NCBI GenBank assembly: GCA_025506515.1
Contig: CM046456.1
Coordinates: 15,712,294-15,776,293, forward strand
Reading direction: 5' to 3'
Source of the DNA: Flaveria trinervia
Lineage: Eukaryota > Streptophyta > Magnoliopsida > Asterales > Asteraceae
DNA: 64,000 nucleotides
Made by a program: the position numbers and the translations under genes. Of this stretch, positions 31,861 through 42,533 are shown piece by piece (the stretch's first letter is position 1; every line of letters begins with the position of its first letter). The notes beneath the pieces are model-generated. The model was not told the DNA's origin. It did no database searches and saw only the letters and a program-made list of their open reading frames with translations.

Positions 31861-34497
31861 TTAGCTAACAAATTGATGCAATATATTTAACTACCAGGTT
31901 GGGTTAGGTTCACTAACAAATACTCTATTAATTTTTATAATAAAACTAATGTTTATGTTTAACCACCACAAGAGTAATTCTATAAATGAAACTTCAAAGG
32001 ACCTATTGTTATGACATAGACTATATAACATGTTAGTTAATTATACCATAAATAATAGTTAAGAACTACAATGGTTACAGTAATTTATGTAGTTCAGAAC
32101 AACAAGAACCATAAATGAAATGAAAGTTTGTTGAATGCAATTTGCTCTATAAGAAGCCTTCTATTGAACGTAAAAAAATTTCTACATTTACTAAACAACC
32201 AATCTTCACAATCAAATCTTATTACTATCTTAATACCTAACGAAATCTTGAAGTGAACCAAAACTCCAAGAGATAGTTTATGTGATTGGCGTCAAAGTGA
32301 AAGGAACTCTCCTCTTGTAATAATATATGACCCTACACAAAATTTGCATCTATGGTTTTGTTCTAGAGCCTGAATAAGCTCAAAACAAAAACAATATTAA
32401 TTTCACCATTCACTCCCTAACCAAAAACTCAATTACAAAAGAATAGATCCAAGTTACATCATTACTTGATGCCATAATGTATCACAGCCCTCCACTATCA
32501 AAAGTAAATATTTTGACAGGGCAATCTCCTTCCAAAAGCCTTGACATGGCCCACGACATTCAATCCGCATAAAAAATTAATGCATTTGACATTTAACTCT
32601 GTGTGATTCCTTGGTTGTAACAAGAAGAGTCATTTCTAGTTTCTTGCCTTCCTTCACATTCCTATCAGGTAATATAGCCCTAAAACATAAAAAGAAACAG
32701 GATTATCTGATGCATACCAAGTATTTGACGATATGTTTAAGAGAACCAATCGGTCAAACAACAACAAAGTAAAGTTATGTATGTCACTTCTAAAGTTTAA
32801 TTTAAAAACAATGTAACAACATATAGTATCATAAAAAGTAATAAAAGGGTTGAATGATCTTTTCAAATATAAAAGATGGACATAACTAATACTATAAAAC
32901 AAAATCAGTTAAGGTTTTAATGATGATTCTTTTGAAATACCGAAAAGCACATGAAGTGGCTTTGAAAATTCATGTTTTAAAAATATAAAACAAAAGAAAT
33001 TACTTAAATGCAAATAGCCATGATTAACAAAAGTCAATATTATGTTAAAAGTCAACTGGTTTTAAGGGTAAATATTAAGAAAATACAGCAAAATCCGATT
33101 CAAGCAGGGTGTTTGGTGTTAATCCAACTTTTGATTATTTCTACTTTTTCAATTAAAGATCCTAATCTTGAAAATAGTCAGAAAAGTAAAGTAATCACAG
33201 GGTCCTTCTTTCAAAGGATTAAAACATCAAAAATAAACAAACAACATAAACATTGTTCATCTTCCAAGATTCAAATTTCAAATCCAAAATTTTTGAACAT
33301 GATATACCAAGTCGTCAAACTTATGAATGTTAGCTTTTATGAAATGATATTTACTGGAAACCATAGAGGCTTCCCGTGAAACCATTACTCCATTAGCTTA
33401 TGATTTGTCTATTGCTTCATAAGCTCAATACAACATAAACTCCTATGTTTCTAGTACCATAAAAATGATGTTAAAATGTAAAAATTAAGTACAGACTTAA
33501 AATTTTAAATTTTTGGCATGTGGAAGGCTTGGGTTTAATACTTTACACAATAATATATAAGTCAAAACAGTAAGTGTGGTTCACAATTCATAATTTATTA
33601 ATCAAACCAGCCACAACCTAAGTTCCCATTATGATGAGATACAACAATTATTTGTTAATATCAAAGGACTAAAACATACCCGTTAGATATCAAACTGATA
33701 ACTACACATACTATTCTTGTTAAAAGTTTATTTACTCAAAATTTTGAATCCAGACTGAATCACACTTTTTGTTGTTGTAGATCGATGAAGTCACAATTGA
33801 TTCAGATTTTGCAGAATTGAATAAAGATATTGAAATAACAGATTCTTTATCAAGTATAAATTGTGTAAAGAAGAATTGTCCTATACGAATCGACATGTTC
33901 ATCTTGTGTCGATGAAAATGAAGGAAAAACAACATATATCGATTAACAAACAGGCAAAGAAGAAGCAAATACGAAGTAAATAATCAATCTAAACACAGTT
34001 CGTCGAACACCACCGAACAACCAATATCATAGAAGAAATGCAAAATCAACATCAAATAAACAGTTATGGGTCAAAGAAGAAGAAAATAACTATAAGCACG
34101 AATCCTAGAATAACACCGAACAATGAAGATCGAACAACGAACAAGCAATGAGGAAGCAAATAAACATCGATAAACAACAGTATGTAATGCTATAGAAAAA
34201 AGCATTACCGATTAATTTTGAATAGGATGAAGGTTCACGATTGTAGAATTCCTTCGGAAGAGCTTGTAGCGGCTGCTGAGAGGTTCTTGGTCGATTAGGG
34301 TTTGTATCATAATAGAAGAGGGAATATGAACAGGTCGGGTTTTATGCCCTTATTTAGATCCGTGTATCTAAAATTATGTTATTGGAATGAGCGAGAAAAT
34401 TAGAAATTGAGGCCTTAGAAATTTGCCAAGTGGATATCAAGGTCTTAAAAACATGCCATGTGGCAACCCCAATTACCTTTTTATTAGAATAGAAGGA
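31861..34497. other. AT-rich region without recognised gene; possible gene-fragment at right end
   Basis: No frame here shows a known protein. The right end on the minus strand (34,330 to about 34,200) looks like a plant 5' exon: AAACCCTAATCG, a GC-richer stretch, then a GGTAATG donor-like site and a T-rich intron-like tract toward 33,750. A short frame, MNMSIRIGQFFFTQF... (33,732-33,968), follows. Next to it, 34,497-34,350 resembles another Helitron 5' end (TCTATTCTAATAAAAAGG on the minus strand). A Helitron-captured gene fragment would explain both, at low confidence. Confidence 0.3.
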
Positions 34498-35286
34498 CTA
34501 GGTTACTATCCCGTATATTACACTGGTTGAATAAATAAAAATATAAATAATTAGTAATAAAATTTTATGAATTATAAAACCATGTTTGAATATAAAATAT
34601 GATTATAATTGCATATGAATAGTCATTTCAAGTAAATAAACACTAGATAGGTTATAGATAGTAGATAGATTATAGATAAATAGATAGTCTAGAAACTCAT
34701 TTATTAAACGAATTATAGTTAGTAATAAAAACGAAAAGTTACATTACGATATTTAATATAAGATATGTATAAAATTATTTATATATACGTACTTGTTCAA
34801 TAGATAAAACATTATACTATTTTTAACTCTTTTATCTAAATAGTTTTATTTTTAAATATTTGTTTTAAGATTTTCTTATAAAATCTTGTTTATTAAAAAC
34901 TCAAGTTTCTATTTGTTGTTTTAATAAAATACTTTTAGAGAATTTCATATTTTTTTATAATTATTTTAAAATTGATTGATTTAAAATATTTTGTTTCAAA
35001 AGGTTCAATGTTTAGAAAATATTCAATTATAATTTACTTAATAAATTTTATTTTTAAAAAATAGTTTGATAATTTAGAAAAAAATGTAGATAAGAGAGAA
35101 AAATATATCAATTGACCAATTAATTTTTATGAAAAGAGAAAAATTGTTTGAGTGTTTAAATTACTTAAATACCTAATTAAATAAAAATAAAATGAAGATA
35201 TTTAGAAGAATGACAAGTGTCAAAAGATGCTTTAAGAAGATTACAAGTGTCAAAAAAACATTATTTTATTAGTATCTATCTATAGA
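34498..35286 (-). mobile_element. Non-autonomous Helitron-like element
   Basis: On the minus strand it starts TCTATAGATAGATAC and ends ...GGGATAGTAACCTAG. A hairpin-like CCAGTGTAATATACGGG lies about 12 bases before the CTAG end. The flanking bases are A on the 5' side and T on the 3' side, as Helitrons insert between A and T. 789 bp, AT-rich, no coding capacity, with internal GACACTTGT repeats. Confidence 0.65.
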
Positions 35287-35320
35287 TTAGGAAGAAGGAA
35301 GAATTTAAAATATTTTTAAA

Positions 35321-35924
35321 CTAAGTTAGTACCCTGGTTAAATAAAAAAATATTAAATAATTATTAATAAATTTAATGAATTATAAAAAAATTTAATATA
35401 ATATATGATTAATATTACGTACTAGTGATAAAAGAATGATAACAAATTTTATAATTTTTTTATTTTAAAAAAATTGGTTTTAAACAAATTGTAAAAACAA
35501 ACTGTTTTTAAAGAAGTGCTATTTTGAATAATTTATTTTTTATAACTTTGAAATTTAATCACTTTTATTTATTTTTTATAACTTTGAAATTTATCACTTT
35601 TAATTTATTTTTTATAACTTTGAAATTTAATCATTTTGTTTCATATGAATTTTATTTTCTAAAAGCCACAGGCTTTAAAATATATTGTAATTTTTAAAAG
35701 TTTAATATTTTTTTGAAAAATTTCTTATTTTATAAAAAATTATTTCTTTACGAATTACATTTGTAGAAACATCTTTTTTATTATATTTGTAATATGAAAA
35801 GAATTAAATAATATCATTTGTAATTAATATAATATTTATTAGGAGAGAGAAGCGGGAAAATAAAATTTAGTAGTTGTAGAATTATAACAAGTGGTATACA
35901 AAAATATTTTTTTATTAATATTGA
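35321..35924 (-). mobile_element. Second diverged Helitron-like copy
   Basis: Both ends align with the preceding element: the 3' side reads ctaagttagtaccctggttaaat against ctaggttactatcccg...ctggttgaat, having lost about 10 bp of the hairpin. The 5' side (TCTATCAATATTAATAAAA on the minus strand) matches TCTATAGATAGATACTAATAAAA. The exact right end is uncertain. Confidence 0.45.
35531..35638. repeat. Three tandem copies of a 36-bp AT-rich unit
   Basis: Units start at 35,531, 35,567 and 35,603. Each begins atttattttttataactttg and they differ at only a few bases. Confidence 0.9.
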
Positions 35925-36479
35925 TAGATTGATAAATAATAGATTGTTTAAAAAGTTTGATGTTTTAGAAAAAAATCATATTTTATCAAAACTTATTATT
36001 TTTAGAAAAATATAGTAAGAAGATCTTTTTCTTAATTTATTAAAAAGTACACTTTAATTTAAATAAGAGTTAATATTACTATCAGTAATTAAGATAAGTA
36101 TTAAATATGATAGAAAAACAATAAATTTTTGGTTTGAAGAAATGTGGTGTTGTCACATGTGCTCTCAGGATACTCTTTTATTAGATTAGAAATATTATGG
36201 CTAGAAGTTTACTAAAAATAGTTTGTATAAGTCTCTATATATAGGGACTTATTGTACCATTATTCAAAGCACAATATACTATTTTAATACATGTTTATTA
36301 TATTTTGAAAGAGTTACTTAAAATGGGCCAATATAAAGTGCTCGCTCAACATTCGATCGGTATCTCTTAAAAAATGCTCTTTCAAACTTTGCTTGGTTGT
36401 AAACTAGCCGGTTGGCTTTTGTAAACAAGCCAAACATGATCAAAAGTCCTCTTGGCCCGGTTCGGCTGGAATTACACTT

Positions 36480-36482
<3 letters not shown>

Positions 36483-36512
<30 letters not shown>
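36483..36512. repeat. (TA)n microsatellite
   Basis: Uninterrupted TA dinucleotide run of about 30 bp. Confidence 0.95.
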
Positions 36513-36515
<3 letters not shown>

Positions 36516-37146
36516 TATACATAGCTCTCTGGTTGATTTGACTCACTATATACAAATACAATTATATTTATCATACTAAATCAATCAGCCTAATAAAAAT
36601 ATAACACTAAGCATAAAAATAAATCCAAAACAACTAGGAGACAGTTTTTGACCCTGCTCTTACTCTTAATCAATCATTTTCTGCTTTTACAATCATTGTT
36701 TTTTGCAATATGTTTACCACCTCATCAGCTATAACATTTGCTTCATTGTTTTGAAGCCGCAACGTAGTCATTCATGAAAATATTATGTTATGAAACATGG
36801 TTGCTTTTAAAGTTATCAAAACATAGTACCTAACATTGTCCCCATCTCTCAATAAATGTTTGTTTGATTTTTTGCTTGGTCTATGTTTGGTTTGGAAACA
36901 AGCCAAGCATGAGCAAAGGTCCTTTTAGTTCGGCTTGGCTTGTGAACAACCCTACTTAAAGGAGTTATAGTGTAAAAGCGTAGGTGAGAAGGTGTTATCC
37001 AAAACAATAGAGGAACTAGTATCCTATGGTAGACAAAGACTTCTAGGATCCTGTTAAGGACAAGCAAAAACATGAGAGAAAGAAGTAGATATTTCTTCAT
37101 AGAAAGAGTGTGTAAGAGAGAAAAAGAAAGAAAAATAAAGGGGAGA

Positions 37147-37214
37147 GGAGGGGAGGGAGAGAGAGTTAGAGAGAGAGAGAGAGAGAGATAGAGAAATAGA
37201 GAGAGAGCGAGAGA
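37147..37214. repeat. (GA)n microsatellite
   Basis: Interrupted GA dinucleotide run. It creates a Leu/Ser-rich minus-strand frame that is not a gene. Confidence 0.9.
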
Positions 37215-37677
37215 ATATGTTAAGTATGAGTTTGACACTTGCAAATGTAATGATCCTTAGAAATGATCCTTAGATGATGGGTTTACTCATTATAGAGGAG
37301 AAAACAACCTCCACCAAGTTTCACCATTATATGATATATTTTAGAGTAAATTAGATTTTTATCCTTTAAGTATATTATAAATTCACTTATTATTCTTAAT
37401 ATAAGAAAATAACAAAAACCATTCTTTATGTTTATATTTTATAAATGTAACAACACCATAAAAGTTGACATTCATTACTATTTTATAAGAGGAAATTGAT
37501 GAAAACATAAAGGATTTTTACTATTTACTTAGTTAATAAAAAACAAAATTTACTATATTCTTAAAGAAAGAAAAATATAATTTACTCAATAATTAAAAAA
37601 ATAAGTTGAATTTCAATAAAATACAAATAACTTCATTATCATTTGAAGCGAAGGAACAAAACTACAGGATCGATTTA

Positions 37678-38519
37678 TGTCACTAAACACTTGGTTTTTC
37701 TCTCAAACTCAATTAAACAACACTCGGATGAAAGAAAAGTCTCTAAGAGTTGATAACAATATAATAGTAATAATCAAACACAAGAAGTAATTTTCAAGGT
37801 ACTTGCATATATTGCTTCTCAACTCAAATGTTACAAGACTCTTACAAGCATGTTGTTAAGAGTTACAATGAGAAACTATATATAATACTACTTACAGCCG
37901 GATATACTTTGATACCAGCTGGAATCCTCTAACTAAAGCAAATACTACAAAGATATAGTTTAAGGTATCTCATATACGGTCTTGTCTGAGATATGATAGT
38001 CAGGACATGTCCCTGACTTACCTTTTGTCACCAACTATAATTGGTAACTTGTACTATCATAAAAAGGTGAATAGTGGAATAACGTATGGTCAACTACATG
38101 GCTCTTTGAGAAAACGCCATGCAATATCAAAGGTCTGCAGTGGAGTGTCAGAGACCATACTTATGTCCACTGGTTCATAGCAGTGTCTTCCGAAGGTTAA
38201 ATGGCTTCGGAAGAACAAGTACTTCCGAAGCCACTTATACTTCGAAACAGGCTACTTCTTCAGAAGCTTGACGACTTCTTTTCTTCATACTTTGGAAGTA
38301 GTCTTCTGATTTCTTCTTCTTAGACTTTATCTTTGGAAGTAAGTTCTTAGACTTCGGAAGTAGAGTTTGTCTTCAGAAGTTGATCTTTTACTCTGTCTTC
38401 AGAAGAACTCTACTTCCTTCGGAAGTTCCACACCTGGCTTCGGAAGCCTTTGTAAGTAGCATCAAAATTTATCTAAGTGATTTGGTTTTGGTTGCACCAG
38501 CCTTCTTCTTGATCCAACA
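37678..38519 (-). repeat. Probable solo LTR of a different Sirevirus-like family
   Basis: On the minus strand it starts TGTTGGATCAAGAAG (38,519), carries a dense CTTCGGAAG/ACTTCCGAAG palindrome cluster (38,180-38,450), then a TATA-like TATTATATATAG near 37,880. It may end ...TTTAGTGACA at 37,678. The layout (TG start, palindromes, TATA, leader, CA end) matches the other LTRs although the sequence does not. No target duplication recognised, so the ends are tentative. Confidence 0.5.
38180..38450 (-). repeat. CTTCGGAAG palindrome cluster
   Basis: About a dozen copies or near copies of a 9-10-bp palindrome (cttcggaag, acttccgaag, cttcagaag, ctttggaag), spaced roughly 15-30 bp. A second palindrome family, placed like the CAGTCG type just upstream of a TATA box. 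Confidence 0.8.
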
Positions 38520-38814
38520 AATACTTGTAACACTGGATAACACTCAATAGTTTCTTTTAGTAAAGAATGTAAAAGTGTGTTTATACTCTTAACAAATGAG
38601 GATATGTAATGATACATGTTACATACTAAAAATGATATATAGTAAAAGTAAAATAACCTGACCCATACCATGCTGAGCTAACAAACACTTAAACTAATCC
38701 AAATTGACTCGTTACGAACCGAGCCGAGTTCTGCTCGTTTTCAACCGTGCCAGCTCAGCTCAAATAAAAATCGAGCCATTTTGAGGGAGCTTTACTCGCT
38801 TCTTCCAAGAAAGC
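38520..38814. other. Flanking repeat DNA with target site of element D
   Basis: No gene. Contains the GAGCCGAG / CGAGCCATT type text often found in plant hAT-like repeats; it continues after D at 61,157 (TTCGAGCCATGAGCCG). Bases 38,810-38,814 (AAAGC) are the left target duplication of D, repeated at 61,157-61,161. Confidence 0.6.
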
Positions 38815-39054
38815 TGTTGATACATATATGTACCTAGATACTGATCTGAATGTAATATGTCTTACACTTGTGTAATTGTAATTGTACGGGTACTTAATGA
38901 AATAAAAATGTTTGGTTGTGTTTATAATGTTTAATATTTCATTAATGAGTTGTTTAACGCATATTGACTTGATTATATAGGTTTGTGATTGTTTGAAGTG
39001 TTATGCATAATGTTATAATATTGAATACATTCAAACTTGGTGAAGTGAAGTTCT

Positions 39055-39265
39055 CATGCGTCCGACTGGACCATGCGCCCCAACAGTTGTCATGTGTCTG
39101 AATGGACATGCGACTGAGTGTCCATGCGCCTAAATAGTTCATACGCCTGAACAACTTCATGCGTCTGACTCAGTCGCACGACTGAACACTCAGCCGTGCG
39201 AATGGATCAACCGCATGTCTCAATCGCACGAATGAACTATGCCAATGGTTCAGTCACCCGAATGA
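39055..39265 (+). repeat. Palindrome-vocabulary cluster in U3 of D
   Basis: Includes cagtcgcacgactgaac, caatcgcacgaatgaac, catgcgactgag and cagccgtgcgaatgg. The same cluster is in the 3' LTR at 60,660-60,870. Confidence 0.8.
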
Positions 39266-39277
39266 GCAACCCTAACC

Positions 39278-39285
39278 TATAAATA
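39278..39285 (+). promoter_or_regulatory. TATA box of the D 5' LTR
   Basis: TATAAATA about 15 bp after the last palindrome word. The 3' LTR copy is at 60,883-60,890. Confidence 0.75.
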
Positions 39286-39553
39286 CCACCTAATTCGTGT
39301 AAAAATGTAAGCATTGAATCCACTTTGACTCCAGACGTACCCTAGCCGTCAAGAAGCCTCTAAGTTCGTACTCCAAGTTCATAGAACGCTGTAGATTCAT
39401 TCCTAATCGATTCTTGACATTAGATTCAATTCGTTATTGTGTTTACGTGTGTTCTCACTGATTGGATCGCCAATCAAATAGGATTCCGCACTATTTGGTT
39501 TGGTCTAACACGTTAATCAATTGGTGTTTGGTCAAATACCAGATCCTGACAAG

Positions 39554-39565
39554 TGGTATAAGAGC
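39554..39565 (+). promoter_or_regulatory. Primer binding site of D (one mismatch)
   Basis: TGGTATAAGAGC against the usual TGGTATCAGAGC; one C-to-A change relative to B, C and E. Confidence 0.85.
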
Positions 39566-40042
39566 TATAGGCTCTTGATTACGTGTTGATTCAATCGGTT
39601 TGATACAAAATTGTGTTTTTGCATCAAAAACGCAATCTTTTTGTGTCTAACGGAGTCTTGGAAGTTTCCTAATCGAAAAGTGTAGTTTTTCCGGCATACA
39701 GCTATTAGGTTTGATAAAATTCGAGTTTTTACGGCCAAAACAAGTTTAACCTACGAATTATCAAACTTCAGAAGGTTCAGTCGCACGATTGGCTCAATCG
39801 CAAGACTGAGTTCATACGCATCCTTCAACCGCACGATTGAACTCATTCGTACCCTCATTCGTACGACTGAGATCTTCATTCGGACCGCTCAACCGCAGTA
39901 GTTTATTCGGACGACTGCCTCATCCGCATTTGCTTAGTCACACGATTATCCCATCCGCACGTGTTCAATCGCCCGAATAAGCCCAATCGCATACCTTCAT
40001 TCGCACCCATCAGCAGCTTGTCAAATAGTAAAGTCAAGTGTA
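39566..40042 (+). repeat. 5' leader of D with palindrome cluster
   Basis: Non-coding leader between the primer site and gag. The palindrome cluster occupies 39,778-40,012 (for example cagtcgcacgattggc, caatcgcaagactgag, cattcgtacgactgag). Confidence 0.75.
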
Positions 40043-42515
40043 ATGGAGGATCAGTTTTCAGTATAGACAGCAAGTAGAGATACACGTATTCAGAATCTAC
40101 TGCTGTTGGAGAACGAAGTGGGGATTCACAATAAACCCCCAAAACTTATTACGTTAGACGACTACCCACAATGGAAGCAACGTTTCGAAATATACTTAAA
40201 TAGAGTGGATACAAATTTATGGGAGGCAATAGAGTTGGGGTACAACATGCCAGTTGGAGCTGACGGAGTAAAACTTACTCTAAGTGGCATGTCGAATGCA
40301 TAGAAGATAAAACACAACGCTGAGAAGAAAGTCTACGCCTTGCTTACTCAGTCTATTTCGAAGGATATTTTCCATCAGTATTCGAAGTATACTCAAGCCA
40401 AGAAACTTTGAGATGCGTTGGAGAAGAGGTATGACGGGAATGCCTCTCTGAAGGCTATCAAGGCAAAAGCATTGAAGAATGAGTTTGACAACTTCTCTTC
40501 AATAGGAAAAGAAGGCCTTGATGATGTGATCGATAGATTCTACCACTTGATGAGTGAGATGCACACTCATGGAGTGGTTACTTTGATGGAAGATAAGGTA
40601 TCCAACTTTGCTGATGGATTACCAGAAAAATAGGGTTCGTTTGTTTCTAATCTCAGATAGAATGGAATGCTCTTGAAGTTAGATATAAATGACTTCATTT
40701 TGAAACTGAGAGAAGAGGAGCTGAGAATGAAGTATCAAGCCCAAAAGGCCAACTACGATCAGATCCTGCACTCTACAATGCTACTCCTTCAGTCAAAACA
40801 TCTGGTGCACCACTGCAAACCGCCAACATCTCAAGTGCAGGAGTTCCAGCACAACCCTCAACTTTAGGATCAGAAATGTCAGGGTCCTCTAGCACCCAAT
40901 ATATAATACCTGAAGCTAATGCAACAAAGCTGAAAACTGACAACCTCGGAAATGTAACTGTAGAGGTGGCCAGAGAACATATGGACCTTTTAGCTGTAGT
41001 GGTTCAATCCTACGATGGATTAATTGCTGAAAAGATAGGTAACTGCCACCTGGCAGATGAAGATTATGAGCAGGCGGATGAAATGGAGTTGGAACGTATG
41101 GACACAATGTGGGGTCTGGCAAGTGTTGTCCGACGAGCTAAAAAGTTTGTCAAAAAGACCGGACGGAACCTGGTTGCAACAAAAGACAAAGGTGGTCTGA
41201 AGATACTGCAAATGTGGTCAACTACCTGGCTGAAGAAGAAAAATCTGCATCATCATGTGAATCACCAGAACCAGAGACAACCGAGCCAGCACTCATGGCT
41301 GATTCTTCTTCAACATTCCAGGTAAGTACTACTGACCAACTGTTTAATAATCATGCTTGCATAGAATGTAATAAATTTAGAGAAGTTATAGATTCAAAAT
41401 TTGCGAGGCTATTAGATCATAATGATAGCTTAGTGAAGGATCCGGAACTGTGCACAGAAGCAAATAGAGTATTGAAACAAAACAAGCACAGTTATAAGGA
41501 AAACATAGACCTATTAAATAAACAGCTTACGGAAACTGAGGTAGTTGCCTTTAAACAAGCAAATGACATTAGGTACTATCTGAACTCTCTTGAGGACACT
41601 AGAAGCAAAAAGCAGTTTTAAAAGTAGAAGTCAATTCATTAAAACAAAAACTGCATAGTTGGACAAGCTCATCACATATTGTCCAACACTTAGTAAGAGA
41701 GAGAACTAATGGGGAGGGACTGGGATACAAAGTGGTTCCACCACCACCTGAGCCTTGATGAACACCAAAAGTAAACCAATTAACAATAACCCCATCAAGG
41801 ATCACGTGGTGTCTACTCCTCTTGTTAGCGATCCGGATTCCGTAAGTAAATCAAGTGAATCCGACCCTAAACAAAAGGAGGCCACTTCAAAGGCAATAGG
41901 AAAGATGCCTTGTGTTAACCTGGAAAAAGAATTCGAAAGGGTGAGTTTAAAGTCAAGGTCAAACAAAGTCAAACAAGAACCTAAAAAGACTATAAAATCT
42001 ACTCAATCATGTGCATCATGTCACAGTCCAGGGAAACCAGGTAAAACAATTAATTTTGTAAAACCAACTCATACATCTAACAAAGTAGTGCCTCAGTCCA
42101 AACACACTAAGGTTGATCGTGTGAAAAGTATATCTCCACCAAAACAAATAAACCGTAAAGTTGAAAGGAGATCCTGCTATAATTATGGAGAGTATGGTCA
42201 CATAGCATCTCACTGTCCTTATTATCAGACACCAAGGAAGAAAGTTGAACTTTCTACATCTACATCTAGATCTTTTAAGAGGAACTCAGTGACGCCTCCT
42301 AAAAGGGATTGTGAACCCAAAGTTCAATCCATCAGCCAGTCGTCTGTTTATCACAAACAGGCCTTACACAAATCTAGATTATGGAAAGAAAAAACCTCCT
42401 CGGTGCCTGAAAATAAGAACACATAGAATTCTGATCAATCCTTAACCTCAAAGGGTCAGTGGGTTGAGTTTGTGATATGTGATGCCTCAGGGAAACCCAA
42501 GCCAGTTAAGGCTTA
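40043..42515 (+). pseudogene. Element D gag, zinc-knuckle-deleted (degenerate)
   Basis: ATG at 40,043 (MEDQFSV, then TAG where A has Tyr). Stops follow GMSNA (40,301), in KKL-stop-DALEK, after GLPEK (40,631) and in SNLR-stop-NGML. A one-base loss after KANYDQ is shared with A. Gag continues (GNCHLADEDYEQADE), then jumps over the first CCHC box (the same roughly 320-bp loss as A) into a coiled-coil region with CIEC (41,214-41,621) and the Ser/Lys-rich C-terminus (41,755-42,426). The second knuckle reads CYNYGEYGHIASHC with Cys changed to Tyr. The end, near ASGKPKPVKA, is at about 42,515. Confidence 0.9.
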
Positions 42516-42533
42516 AGTTCCTAACATGAACTA

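Larger units (their letters stand above)
35925..37677. other. AT-rich intergenic DNA, no gene seen
   Basis: Contains simple repeats (listed separately) and two similar blocks with gcttgg...acaagccaa...catgancaaa at about 36,388-36,470 and 36,868-36,955, probably an old repeat. Another Helitron-like 5' end (TCTAATCTAATAAAAG, minus strand) is near 36,190. No coding evidence. Confidence 0.5.
38815..39551 (+). repeat. 5' LTR of element D
   Basis: Begins right after the target duplication and ends two bases before the primer site. U3 contains a palindrome cluster (39,055-39,265) and a TATA box; R/U5 runs to 39,551. Confidence 0.95.

Noticed and set aside
33008..33379. 123-residue plus-strand frame
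   Set aside because: AT-rich, Lys/Ile/Ser-biased composition, no motif; intron-like surroundings.
36849..37244. 131-residue minus-strand frame rich in Leu and Ser
   Set aside because: Created by the GA microsatellite; no domain, no conservation evidence.
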